In this document: one piece after another, positions 17,130-25,516 of the stretch
Layout of the letters: every line of letters starts with the position of its first letter
How positions within the stretch are numbered: position 1 is the first letter of the stretch
Assembly (NCBI RefSeq): GCF_019345465.1
Contig: NZ_JAHKRC010000015.1
Coordinates: 1-64,000 of the forward strand
Reading direction: 5' to 3'
DNA from: Pseudomonas sp. NKUCC02_KPG
Lineage (GTDB): Bacteria > Pseudomonadota > Gammaproteobacteria > Pseudomonadales > Pseudomonadaceae
Length of the DNA: 64,000 nucleotides
Translations under genes and position numbers: made by a program
The notes under the pieces: generated by a model
Told to the model about the DNA's origin: nothing
The model's database searches: none
The model's input: the letters and a program-made list of their open reading frames with translations, nothing else

Positions 17130-17636
17130 TCAGGGTTGGGGTTTTCCTGCCAAGTCACGCCACGTCAGATACACCCGCAAGTCAAACTCCAGCTGGTGGT
17201 AACCCGGCAACATGTGTTCGCACAATTTGTAAAAAGCCTTGTTGTGGTCCGACTCCTTGAGATGGGCCAGTTCGTGAACCACGATCATCTTCAGGAATTC
17301 AGGCGCCGCCTCCTTGAACAACGAGGCCACACGCAGTTCTTTCTTGGCCTTGAGCTTGCCACCCTGAACCCGTGAGATGGCGGTATGTAACCCCAGCGCA
17401 CGGTGAGTCAGGTCGAGCTTGTTATCAAACAGCACCTTGTCGAAGGACGGCGCATTGCGCAGGTATTCCTGCTTCAGTTCCAGCGCGTAGGTATACAGCG
17501 CCTTGTCACTTTGCACCGCGTGACGCTGCGGGTAGCGTTCGCTCAGGTAGCTGCCCAACTGATCGCGCTCAATCAATTGGCGCACCTGCTCTTGCAAGGT
17601 CTGGGGGTAGGCCTGGAGGTACTTGAGAACGGTCAT
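17130..17636 (-). CDS. YgjP-like zinc metallopeptidase (DUF45)
   Basis: Predicted zinc peptidase, 168 aa, of the YgjP/SprT-like superfamily. The HExxH motif is in IVVHELAHLKESDHNKAFY (residues ~120-138), followed by the distal histidine as in the family. Start 17636 (MTVLKYLQ) is chosen over 17651 because the ORF then begins at the conserved region. Biological role is not known; members are thought to be cytoplasmic. It stands alone, flanked by a REPIN on its 3' side. Confidence 0.85.
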   Translation of the reverse strand: MTVLKYLQAYPQTLQEQVRQLIERDQLGSYLSERYPQRHAVQSDKALYTYALELKQEYLRNAPSFDKVLFDNKLDLTHRALGLHTAISRVQGGKLKAKKELRVASLFKEAAPEFLKMIVVHELAHLKESDHNKAFYKLCEHMLPGYHQLEFDLRVYLTWRDLAGKPQP

Positions 17637-17824
17637 GGGACGCCAACGCACAGCATAGAAGGGCGCCAGTGTAGCGAATTCAACCCAAAGGCGCCCACGT
17701 CAGACTTTTACGCGGACATAAGCCAGACATTTCCGAGAAAACCCGGTGCCCACAAGCGTCGCTTGCAGCCCGAAAAGCCTCGGGGCTATCTTCACCAGTC
17801 GCCGATGATCCCCGTGGAAGAGAC

Positions 17825-18217
17825 ATGAAAAAGACGACGCCCGACGATCCCAAAGCAAATCACACCCCCCGTGATGATCATCAGCACGATGAGGCCACCC
17901 GCCGTATTCTCGATGCCGTGCTCCGTGCCCCGCCTGTTGACCTCGACAGCCTCAAGCCCACCAATGCGCAACATGTCAGCCCCAAATCACCCTTTGCCGT
18001 GCGGCCTGATATCCGGGCAATAGAGGCCTTGTCTCACATCTGGCTGATGCTCAAGAGCACAGAAGAGGTCTCGGATGAAATCACCGAGTATGCCAGTGGC
18101 ATCGAGCGCGGGCTGATATGGTCATTGGTGCATTCGGTCGAGATGTCCCGCTCGCTGGTGAGTGCCCTGCTCAAGGCCAATGGCGTTGATCCGGAACAAT
18201 TACACCGATCTGCATAA
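17825..18217 (+). CDS. DUF6124-type small Pseudomonas protein
   Basis: Small protein of 130 aa beginning MKKTTPDDPK. It has a low-complexity polar N terminus and a helical second half (residues ~65-125: AIEALSHIWLMLKSTEEVSDE ... SLVHSVEMSRSLVSALLKANG, the ellipsis marking a gap). The MKK(I/T/V)xPDP start and the helical body resemble the short, often duplicated DUF6124/DUF3077-like proteins of Pseudomonas, whose function is unknown. A related gene lies at 37283-37710. Its upstream region lacks the structured leader found there. Family assignment is from memory of the sequence pattern. Confidence 0.7.
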   Translation: MKKTTPDDPKANHTPRDDHQHDEATRRILDAVLRAPPVDLDSLKPTNAQHVSPKSPFAVRPDIRAIEALSHIWLMLKSTEEVSDEITEYASGIERGLIWSLVHSVEMSRSLVSALLKANGVDPEQLHRSA

Positions 18218-18230
18218 ACATCGCACCCAC

Positions 18231-18258
18231 AAAAAAGCCCGCATCGCTGCGGGCTTTT
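18231..18258. terminator. Bidirectional intrinsic terminator
   Basis: AAAAAA, then GCCCGCA-TCGC-TGCGGGC (7-bp stem, 18237-18254), then TTTT. It stands between the convergent DUF6124-type gene and fba and can serve both strands. Confidence 0.88.
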
Positions 18259-18273
18259 CAGTACGCGCCGGTC

Positions 18274-19338
18274 TTAGTTGACCTTGGCGTTCAGCTCACC
18301 TTTGAGGTAACGCTGGTACATCGCTTCCAGGGAGATCGGCTTGATCTTCGAAGCGTTACCGGCAGTACCGAAGGCTTCGTAACGAGCGATACACACGTCA
18401 CGCATGGCCGTTACGGTGGCGCCGAAGAACTTGCGCGGGTCGAACTCGCTCGGGTTGGTTGCCATCAGGCGACGCATGGCGCCAGTCGATGCCAGACGCA
18501 GATCGGTGTCGATGTTGACCTTGCGCACGCCGTGCTTGATGCCTTCAACGATTTCTTCTACCGGCACACCGTAAGTTTCTTTGATGTCGCCGCCGAACTC
18601 GTTGATGATCGCCAGCCATTCTTGTGGAACAGAAGACGAACCGTGCATCACCAGGTGAGTGTTCGGGATACGCTTGTGGATTTCTTTGATGCGGTCGATC
18701 GCCAGCACGTCGCCAGTAGGTGGCTTGGTGAACTTGTAAGCGCCGTGGGAAGTACCGATGGCAATGGCCAGGGCATCCACTTGAGTGCGCTTGACGAAGT
18801 CAGCGGCTTCTTCCGGGTCGGTCAGCATCTGGCTGTGATCCAGAACGCCTTCTGCGCCGATGCCGTCTTCTTCGCCAGCCATACCGGTTTCAAGCGAACC
18901 CAGGCAGCCCAGCTCGCCTTCAACCGACACACCGCACGCGTGTGCCAGGGCAACGGTTTGCTGAGTAACGCGAACGTTGTAGTCGTAGTCGGTAGGGGTT
19001 TTGCCGTCTTCGCCCAGCGAGCCGTCCATCATGACCGAGCTGAAGCCCAGCTGGATCGAGCGCTGGCACACGTCAGGGCTGGTGCCATGGTCCTGGTGCA
19101 TGCACACCGGGATATGCGGGAATTCTTCGATTGCAGCCAGGATCAGGTGACGCAGGAAGGGAGCACCTGCGTACTTGCGCGCACCGGCCGAAGCCTGAAC
19201 GATCACCGGGGAGTCGGTCTTGTCAGCGGCTTCCATAATGGCGCGCATCTGCTCAAGGTTGTTTACGTTGAAGGCTGGAACGCCGTAGCCGAATTCGGCG
19301 GCGTGGTCCAACATCTGGCGCATGCTGATAAGTGCCAT
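18274..19338 (-). CDS. fba: Class II fructose-bisphosphate aldolase
   Basis: Zinc-dependent aldolase, 354 aa, interconverting fructose 1,6-bisphosphate with glyceraldehyde 3-phosphate and dihydroxyacetone phosphate. Metal and active-site motifs are visible: PVCMHQDHGTSPD near residue 80, GVSVEGELGCLG near 130, and LVMHGSSSVPQEW near 220. The length and spacing fit the Calvin-type class II subgroup used by Pseudomonas mostly in gluconeogenesis. It is the last gene of a tkt-epd-pgk-lipoprotein-fba series on this strand, although a 258-base gap with a REPIN precedes it. Confidence 0.96.
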   Translation of the reverse strand: MALISMRQMLDHAAEFGYGVPAFNVNNLEQMRAIMEAADKTDSPVIVQASAGARKYAGAPFLRHLILAAIEEFPHIPVCMHQDHGTSPDVCQRSIQLGFSSVMMDGSLGEDGKTPTDYDYNVRVTQQTVALAHACGVSVEGELGCLGSLETGMAGEEDGIGAEGVLDHSQMLTDPEEAADFVKRTQVDALAIAIGTSHGAYKFTKPPTGDVLAIDRIKEIHKRIPNTHLVMHGSSSVPQEWLAIINEFGGDIKETYGVPVEEIVEGIKHGVRKVNIDTDLRLASTGAMRRLMATNPSEFDPRKFFGATVTAMRDVCIARYEAFGTAGNASKIKPISLEAMYQRYLKGELNAKVN

Positions 19339-19493
19339 TGTGAGTGTCTCTCCCGGACAAGGGTCGTTAATCGTGCAAGCCTGCCGTAGCGGCGGCTGCT
19401 ATTCAAGTTATTGCAGATCGGGGGTTGTGCCCCATTCTGCCAATCCGATTTAGCTGAAACGATACAGCTCCAGCTATAGCTATGCGGCCTGAT

Positions 19494-19579
19494 TGTGAGA
19501 GCGGGCTTGCTCGCGATGCAGGCAATTCGGTCTATTTGCCGAACCGCGGTGATGCAATCGCGAGCAAGCCCGCTCCCAC
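19494..19579. repeat. REPIN, GGGAGCGGGCTTGCTCGCGA family, copy B4
   Basis: Inverted arms (TGTGAGAGCGGGCTTGCTCG and its complement ending CGCTCCCACG) between fba and the lipoprotein gene. The outer ends are slightly diverged (GAGAGC for GGGAGC). The gap 19339-19597 contains nothing else I can assign except probable fba promoter sequence. Confidence 0.88.
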
Positions 19580-19597
19580 GCAAAAACCCATATCAAA

Positions 19598-19822
19598 TCA
19601 AGGGCACCCACGCTCTTGTGAAGCCTTGGGCGACTCGTATTTTTCCAGCGCTTCAGGACCTGAGCGTTTATTGACCAGCGGCACGCTTTGCGCCTGCCAG
19701 TCTGCCTGGTAGCAACCACTCTCTTCAGGGGTTGCAGCTTCGGGCGTCGGCTTGCCCGAACTGGCGCAACCGGCCAAAAAGCCCACGATCATCAACAGCG
19801 GTAACAACTTGACCATGTCCAT
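19598..19822 (-). CDS. Small lipoprotein between pgk and fba
   Basis: Short protein of about 74 aa with a signal peptide and lipobox FLAGC (acylated Cys19 from this start), so it should be anchored in the membrane facing the periplasm. The mature part is only ~55 residues, polar, with two further cysteines (ESGCYQ and ERGCP at the very end) that could form a disulfide. AAAGGA precedes two possible ATGs, 19822 and 19816. It begins 26 bases after pgk ends, so it is probably cotranscribed with the glycolytic genes. Function unknown. Confidence 0.75.
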   Translation of the reverse strand: MDMVKLLPLLMIVGFLAGCASSGKPTPEAATPEESGCYQADWQAQSVPLVNKRSGPEALEKYESPKASQERGCP

Positions 19823-19848
19823 GCTTCCTTTCAGGGCCTGAAACACCT

Positions 19849-21012
19849 TCAGGCTTTGGCGCGGCTTTCCAGAATTTCGACGGCAGGCAGTACCTTGCCT
19901 TCAACGAACTCAAGGAAGGCACCACCGCCGGTGGAGATGTAGGAAATTTGATCAGCAATGCCGTACTTGTCGATAGCCGCGAGGGTGTCGCCGCCACCCG
20001 CGATCGAGAACGCTGCGCTGTCAGCAATGGCCTGGGCCAGAACCTTGGTGCCGTTACCGAACTGGTCAAACTCGAACACACCTACCGGGCCGTTCCACAG
20101 GATAGTCTTTGACGACTTCAGCAGCTCGGCGAAATGCGCGGCGGTTTGTGGGCCGATGTCCAGAATCATGTCGTCGGCAGCCACATCAGCGATCAGCTTG
20201 ACGGTTGCAGCAGCGCTTTCAGCGAACTCCTTGGCCACGACCACGTCAGTCGGCAGAGGCACATTGACCTTGGCGGCGATGGCGCGGGCGGTGTCCAGCA
20301 GATCAGGTTCGTACAGCGATTTGCCAACCGGGTGCCCGGCAGCTGCCAGGAAGGTGTTGGCAATACCGCCACCCACGATCAGCAGGTCGCAGATCTGGCT
20401 CAGGCTGTTGAGCACTTCAAGCTTGGTCGACACCTTGGAGCCGGCAACGATAGCGGCCATCGGCTTGGCCGGGGCGCCCAGTGCCTTGCCCAGTGCGTCC
20501 AGCTCGGCAGCCAGCAACGGGCCAGCAGCCGCAACCTTGGCAAACTTGGCCACGCCGTGGGTCGAGCCTTCGGCGCGGTGGGCAGTACCGAAAGCATCCA
20601 TCACAAACACGTCGCACAGGGCGGCGTATTGCTGGGCCAACTCGTCGGCGTTTTTCTTTTCGCCCTTGTTGAAGCGCACGTTTTCGAACAACACGATGTC
20701 GCCCGCTTTAACGTCGACGCCATTGAGATAGTCGCTGACCAACGGCACTTCGCGGCCCAGGGCCTTGCTCAAGTAATCGGCTACAGGCTTGAGGCTGTTT
20801 TCAGCCGAGAACTCACCTTCAGTCGGACGTCCCAGGTGCGAGCAGACCATAACCGCCGCGCCTTTTTCCAACGCCAGCTTGATGGTCGGCAGCGAAGCAA
20901 GGATGCGCGCATCGCTGGTGACTACACCGTCCTTGACTGGGACGTTGAGGTCTTCGCGGATCAGTACGCGCTTACCTTGCAGATCGAGGTCGGTCATCTT
21001 CAACACGGTCAT
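19849..21012 (-). CDS. pgk: Phosphoglycerate kinase
   Basis: Cytoplasmic enzyme, 387 aa, converting 1,3-bisphosphoglycerate and ADP to 3-phosphoglycerate and ATP. N-terminal signature KRVLIREDLNVPVKDG and the substrate-binding SHLGRP are present. The C-terminal GGGDTLAAIDKYG fits the nucleotide-binding region. Start 21012 (MTVLKMTDLDL) is used; the upstream in-frame ATG at 21114 would translate the end of epd. It follows epd by 26 bases. Confidence 0.97.
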   Translation of the reverse strand: MTVLKMTDLDLQGKRVLIREDLNVPVKDGVVTSDARILASLPTIKLALEKGAAVMVCSHLGRPTEGEFSAENSLKPVADYLSKALGREVPLVSDYLNGVDVKAGDIVLFENVRFNKGEKKNADELAQQYAALCDVFVMDAFGTAHRAEGSTHGVAKFAKVAAAGPLLAAELDALGKALGAPAKPMAAIVAGSKVSTKLEVLNSLSQICDLLIVGGGIANTFLAAAGHPVGKSLYEPDLLDTARAIAAKVNVPLPTDVVVAKEFAESAAATVKLIADVAADDMILDIGPQTAAHFAELLKSSKTILWNGPVGVFEFDQFGNGTKVLAQAIADSAAFSIAGGGDTLAAIDKYGIADQISYISTGGGAFLEFVEGKVLPAVEILESRAKA

Positions 21013-21038
21013 GGGTCGCAGTTCCTGAGTTTCTAATG

Positions 21039-22094
21039 TTAGAGAGCGGGTTTGGGGTGAGTAACGTGCAAATAGTGCTCTGCCACATCGATCATTCGAT
21101 TGGCAAAACCCCATTCGTTGTCGAACCAGGCCAGCAGGTTCACCAGCCGGGGGCCGGAAACGCGGGTCTGGCTGGCATCGACAATGGCCGAATGCGGGTC
21201 ATGGTTGAAATCACAGCTGGCGTGGGGCAACTCGGTGTAGGCCAACAAGCCTTTGAGCGGGCCGCAGGTGGCCGCCTCGCGCAGCAGGCGGTTCACCTCT
21301 GCGGCATCGGTGTCCCGTGCCGTGGTCAGGGTGATATCCAGGCACGACACATTCAATGTCGGTACCCGCACCGCTTTGGCTTGAATTCGGCCGGCAAGTT
21401 CCGGCAACAAACGCTCAATGCCCTTGGCCAGGCCGGTAGAGACCGGAATGACCGACTGAAAGGCCGAGCGTGTACGACGCAGATCTTCGTGGTGGTAGGC
21501 ATCGATCACGGGCTGATCGTTCATCGCCGAGTGAATGGTGGTAATCGATACATACTCAAGACCCAATGCCTCATCCAGCAAACGCAGCAGCGGCACGCCG
21601 CAGTTGGTCGTGCAGGAGGCGTTGGACACCAGTCGTTCTTCGCCGGTCAGGCTGTGCTGGTTAACGCCGTAGACGATGGTGGCGTCAACATCGGCGTCAC
21701 TGGCCATCGGTTGCGAAAACAGCACGCGGGGAGCCCCGGCATCAAGGAAACGCTGGCCGTCGGCGCGGGTGTTGTAGACGCCGGAGCATTCCAGCACCAG
21801 GTCAACACCCAGGGCAGCCCAGTCGATCCCCTCGGGGGTGGCACTGCGGAACACTTTCACGCAGTCGCCATTGATATGCAGGCAGTCGCCTTCGATCCGT
21901 ATCTCGCCGGGAAACCGGCCATGGGTGGAGTCGAAGCGCGTCAAATATTCGAGACTGGCCATATCGGCCAAATCATTGAGTGCAACAATTTCAAACCCGG
22001 CAGCGGCCCCTCGCTCGAACAACGCACGCAGGACGCAACGACCAATCCGGCCGTAGCCGTTGAGTGCAACTTTGTAGGGACGCGGTTGGGGCAT
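21039..22094 (-). CDS. epd: Erythrose-4-phosphate dehydrogenase
   Basis: GAPDH-fold enzyme of 351 aa. The Rossmann motif VALNGYGRIGRCVLRAL is at the N terminus and the catalytic cysteine is in SNASCTTNC. Location between tkt and pgk, as in the epd-pgk-fba cluster of enterobacteria, supports erythrose 4-phosphate dehydrogenase, which feeds pyridoxal phosphate synthesis, rather than a glycolytic GAPDH. Sequence alone does not fully separate the two activities. Confidence 0.88.
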   Translation of the reverse strand: MPQPRPYKVALNGYGRIGRCVLRALFERGAAAGFEIVALNDLADMASLEYLTRFDSTHGRFPGEIRIEGDCLHINGDCVKVFRSATPEGIDWAALGVDLVLECSGVYNTRADGQRFLDAGAPRVLFSQPMASDADVDATIVYGVNQHSLTGEERLVSNASCTTNCGVPLLRLLDEALGLEYVSITTIHSAMNDQPVIDAYHHEDLRRTRSAFQSVIPVSTGLAKGIERLLPELAGRIQAKAVRVPTLNVSCLDITLTTARDTDAAEVNRLLREAATCGPLKGLLAYTELPHASCDFNHDPHSAIVDASQTRVSGPRLVNLLAWFDNEWGFANRMIDVAEHYLHVTHPKPAL

Positions 22095-22113
22095 GGGGTT
22101 CTCTTATTAAAAG

Positions 22114-22206
22114 CCTGTAGTCGCTGCCGAAGGCTGCGATCAAGACCGCACGACCTTCAAAAAAACGGGCTGCTACGCAGCCCTTCGCAGCCTGTGGCAG
22201 CGACTA
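22114..22206. repeat. REPIN, GTAGTCGCTGCC family, copy A4
   Basis: Arms CCTGTAGTCGCTGCCGAAGG and its inverted partner ending GGCAGCGACTA, with a hairpin-capable centre (CGGGCTGCTACGCAGCCC). It lies between tkt and epd inside the presumed operon and could attenuate or stabilise the downstream message. Confidence 0.88.
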
Positions 22207-22242
22207 ACTAAAACGCGGCAGCCAGGGCCACCGCGGCTTGCT

Positions 22243-24240
22243 TTAGTCTTCCAGCAACTCGTCAGCCTGACCCAGGATGTTTTCCAGGGTGAAGCCGAAC
22301 TCTTCGAACAAGGCTGGCGCAGGCGCCGACTCGCCGTAAGTGGTCATGCCGATGACGCGGCCTTCCAGGCCCACGTACTTGTACCAGTAGTCCGCGTGGG
22401 ACGCTTCGATCGCAATACGGGCGCTCACCTGCAGCGGCAGAACCGACTGCTTGTAGCCTGCATCCTGAGCTTCGTACACGCTGGTGCATGGCATCGATAC
22501 AACACGTACCTTGCGGCCTTGCTCGGTCAGCTTCTCGTAAGCCTGAACCGCCAGGCCCACTTCGGAACCGGCCGAGATCAGGATCAGTTCAGGCTCGCCT
22601 GCACAATCCTTCAGCACGTAACCACCACGGTTGATGTCGGCAATCTGGCCAGCATCACGGGTTTGGTGGTTCAGGTTCTGACGCGAGAAGATCAACGCCG
22701 ACGGGCCGTCGTTGCGCTCCAGGGCGAATTTCCAGGCCGCTGCGGATTCCACCGCATCGGCTGGGCGCCAGGTGTCCAGGTTCGGCGTGGTACGCAGGCT
22801 GGTCAATTGCTCGACCGGCTGGTGCGTCGGGCCGTCTTCGCCCAGACCGATGGAGTCATGGGTGAACACATAGATCACGCGCTGCTTCATCAGGGCCGAC
22901 ATGCGGATGGCGTTGCGGGCGTATTCCATGAACATCAGGAAGGTCGCGCCGTAAGGCACCAGGCCGCCGTGCAGGGCAACACCGTTCATGATGGCGCTCA
23001 TGCCGAACTCGCGTACGCCGTAGTACACGTAGTTGCCGCTGGCGTCTTCAGCCGAAACACCTTTGCAGCCTTTCCAGAGGGTCAGGTTGGAACCGGCCAG
23101 GTCAGCGGAGCCGCCCAGCAGTTCTGGCAACAGTGGGCCAAAGGCATTCAATGCGTTCTGGCTGGCTTTACGGCTGGCGATGGTTTCGCCCTTGGCCGCG
23201 ACTTCAGCGATGTAGGCGTTGGCCTTGGCATCGAAGTCAGCAGGCAGTTTGCCGCTCAGGCGACGGGACAGCTCGCCGGCCAGCTCAGGGAACTCGGCCG
23301 CGTAGGCAGCAAAGCGCTTGTCCCACTCGGACTCAACCGCAGCACCGGCTTGCTTGGCATCCCATTCGGCGTAGATATCAGCCGGGATTTCAAACGGACC
23401 GTGGTTCCAGTTCAGGGCCTGGCGGGTCAGGGCGATTTCGTCGTTGCCCAGTGGAGCACCGTGGCAGTCTTCCTTGCCCTGCTTGTTCGGCGAGCCGAAA
23501 CCGATGGTGGTTTTGCAGCAGATCAGCGTTGGCTGGTCGCTTTTGCGTGCGGTTTCGATCGCGGTCTTGATTTCTTCCGGGTCGTGACCGTCAACATTAC
23601 GGATCACTTGCCAGTTGTAGGCTTCGAAACGCTTTGGCGTGTCGTCGGTGAACCAGCCTTCAACTTCGCCATCGATAGAGATGCCGTTGTCGTCGTAGAA
23701 CGCGATCAGCTTGCTCAGACCCAGAGTGCCGGCCAACGAGCCAACTTCGTGGGAAATGCCTTCCATCATGCAGCCATCACCCAGGAACACGTAGGTGTGG
23801 TGATCAACGACGTTATGGCCAGGGCGGTTGAACTGAGCGCCCATGACTTTTTCTGCCAGGGCAAAGCCCACAGCGTTGGCCAGGCCCTGACCCAGCGGGC
23901 CAGTGGTGGTTTCAACGCCCGGCGTGTAGCCCAGCTCCGGGTGACCCGGGGTGCGGCTGTGCAGCTGGCGGAAGTTTTTCAGGTCGTCGATCGACAGGTC
24001 ATAGCCGGTCAGGTGCAGCAACGAGTAGATCAGCATCGAACCGTGGCCGTTGGACAGCACAAAGCGGTCACGGTCAGCGAACGAAGGGTTGCTCGGGTTG
24101 TGCTTCAGATAATCGCGCCACAGTACTTCGGCGATATCCGCCATACCCATAGGGGCACCTGGATGGCCGCTGTTGGCTTTTTGCACGGCATCCATGCTGA
24201 GTGCACGAATGGCGTTGGCACGCTCACGACGGCTGGGCAT
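22243..24240 (-). CDS. tkt: Transketolase
   Basis: Thiamine diphosphate enzyme of 665 aa, the normal length, moving two-carbon units between sugar phosphates in the pentose phosphate pathway. The ThDP motif GDGCMMEGISHEVGSLAG and the second-domain motif THDSIGLGEDGPTHQPVEQ are both complete. First gene of the minus-strand tkt-epd-pgk-lipoprotein-fba series. Its promoter must lie in the 261-base region shared with the divergent ArsR-methyltransferase gene. Confidence 0.97.
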   Translation of the reverse strand: MPSRRERANAIRALSMDAVQKANSGHPGAPMGMADIAEVLWRDYLKHNPSNPSFADRDRFVLSNGHGSMLIYSLLHLTGYDLSIDDLKNFRQLHSRTPGHPELGYTPGVETTTGPLGQGLANAVGFALAEKVMGAQFNRPGHNVVDHHTYVFLGDGCMMEGISHEVGSLAGTLGLSKLIAFYDDNGISIDGEVEGWFTDDTPKRFEAYNWQVIRNVDGHDPEEIKTAIETARKSDQPTLICCKTTIGFGSPNKQGKEDCHGAPLGNDEIALTRQALNWNHGPFEIPADIYAEWDAKQAGAAVESEWDKRFAAYAAEFPELAGELSRRLSGKLPADFDAKANAYIAEVAAKGETIASRKASQNALNAFGPLLPELLGGSADLAGSNLTLWKGCKGVSAEDASGNYVYYGVREFGMSAIMNGVALHGGLVPYGATFLMFMEYARNAIRMSALMKQRVIYVFTHDSIGLGEDGPTHQPVEQLTSLRTTPNLDTWRPADAVESAAAWKFALERNDGPSALIFSRQNLNHQTRDAGQIADINRGGYVLKDCAGEPELILISAGSEVGLAVQAYEKLTEQGRKVRVVSMPCTSVYEAQDAGYKQSVLPLQVSARIAIEASHADYWYKYVGLEGRVIGMTTYGESAPAPALFEEFGFTLENILGQADELLED

Positions 24241-24437
24241 CGCTGTTCTCCTGGGTATTGAAAGTTAAATCGAAACGGAAAAAAGGCGAGCATTTTCCCT
24301 CAGGCAACGCCCTCGGGGCAATGACAGATAGTCGCAAGAGGCGTTTTTCCTGTGCTTAACCGTTCAACCTGTTAAGGATCGGACATTTCGTTTCGTTAAT
24401 AAGCACACACTCTCCGACAAACGCGCCACTTATCGAC

Positions 24438-24461
24438 CAATATCAAAACTTTTCGATATTG
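24438..24461. promoter_or_regulatory. Putative ArsR/SahR-type operator
   Basis: CAATATC and GATATTG form a perfect 7-bp inverted repeat around a 10-base AT-rich spacer, centred about 52 bases before the start of the ArsR-methyltransferase gene. Position and AT-rich arms suit an autoregulatory ArsR-family site. It also lies between that gene and tkt, so it could influence both. Confidence 0.55.
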
Positions 24462-24501
24462 AACTTGCGGGGGCTGTACGGGGTAACTAGACTGCGGCCC
24501 C

Positions 24502-25497
24502 ATGAACTTACGCATGCCTTCAATCCGCCATGACGATAGCGACGAGCTCTCCGCCCTGTGCAAGGCTGGAGGCGATCCGCTGCGACTCAATGTGCTGCGC
24601 GCGTTGGCCAACGATTCGTTTGGTGTGCTGGAGCTGACGCAGATTTTTGCCACTGGCCAATCAGGCATGAGTCACCACCTCAAGGTGCTGTCTCAAGCCA
24701 GGCTGGTCGCAACACGACGCGAAGGCAATGCGATTTTTTATCGCCGTGCCCTGCCCCACACCGAGCAACCAGGCGGAAAACTCCATGCTGCGCTGCTGGA
24801 AGAGGTCGATAACCTGACCTTGCCCACCGATGTACAAGCGCGAATCAGCGCAGTACATGCACAGCGTGCAGCCGCCAGTCAGGACTTTTTCTCACGCGTA
24901 GCCGAGAAGTTTCGCGCTCAACAGGATTTGATCGCCGGCTTGCCGCAATACCGGGACAGCGTTTTGACGCTGCTCGACAAACTGAGCTTCGACCCGGCGG
25001 CCACGGCCCTGGAAGTCGGTCCCGGCGATGGCAGCTTCTTGCCCGACCTGGCTCGCCGCTTCCATCAGGTCACGGCGCTGGACAACAGCCCGGTCATGCT
25101 TGGGCTGGCCCGCCAGCTCTGTGAACGCGAGTCACTGAACAACGTCAGCCTGATCCTGGCCGACGCGCTACACGATGCACAGCTGCAAGCCGACTGCGTT
25201 GTCGTGAACATGGTCCTGCACCATTTCGCCGCACCGGCCGAAGCACTTCAGCAACTGGCAACCTTGCTGCAGCCGGGCGGCAGCCTGCTGATAACAGAGT
25301 TGTGCAGCCATAATCAGGCGTGGGCCCGCGAGGCATGCGGTGATTTGTGGCTGGGTTTTGAACAAGATGATCTGGCCCATTGGGCCACCGCTGCGGGACT
25401 CGTTCCCGGGGAAAGCCTCTATGTAGGCTTACGTAATGGTTTCCAGCTTCAGGTCCGCCACTTTCAGCGGCCAACTGGCGACACTCACCATCGGTAA
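24502..25497 (+). CDS. ArsR-family regulator fused to SAM-dependent methyltransferase (SahR-like)
   Basis: Two-domain protein, 331 aa. Residues ~10-95 form an ArsR winged helix (LTQIFATGQSGMSHHLKVLS). Residues ~145-320 form a class I methyltransferase with motif I LEVGPGDGSFLPDL (Gly173) and a post-I VTALDNSPVML. metK starts 19 bases downstream, so the two are very likely one transcript. This domain fusion beside methyl-cycle genes recalls the SahR regulators of proteobacteria, thought to respond to S-adenosylhomocysteine; the methyltransferase fold may be the ligand sensor. No cysteine metal-binding motif is visible. A TAGACT -10 at 24488 leaves almost no leader before ATG 24502, and no ribosome site is evident. 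Confidence 0.82.
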   Translation: MNLRMPSIRHDDSDELSALCKAGGDPLRLNVLRALANDSFGVLELTQIFATGQSGMSHHLKVLSQARLVATRREGNAIFYRRALPHTEQPGGKLHAALLEEVDNLTLPTDVQARISAVHAQRAAASQDFFSRVAEKFRAQQDLIAGLPQYRDSVLTLLDKLSFDPAATALEVGPGDGSFLPDLARRFHQVTALDNSPVMLGLARQLCERESLNNVSLILADALHDAQLQADCVVVNMVLHHFAAPAEALQQLATLLQPGGSLLITELCSHNQAWAREACGDLWLGFEQDDLAHWATAAGLVPGESLYVGLRNGFQLQVRHFQRPTGDTHHR

Positions 25498-25516
25498 ATA
25501 TTAGGAAACCGTCGAG

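Noticed and set aside
25498..25516. Possible SAM riboswitch ahead of metK
   Set aside because: Only 19 bases separate metK from the preceding gene, too few for any known SAM riboswitch.
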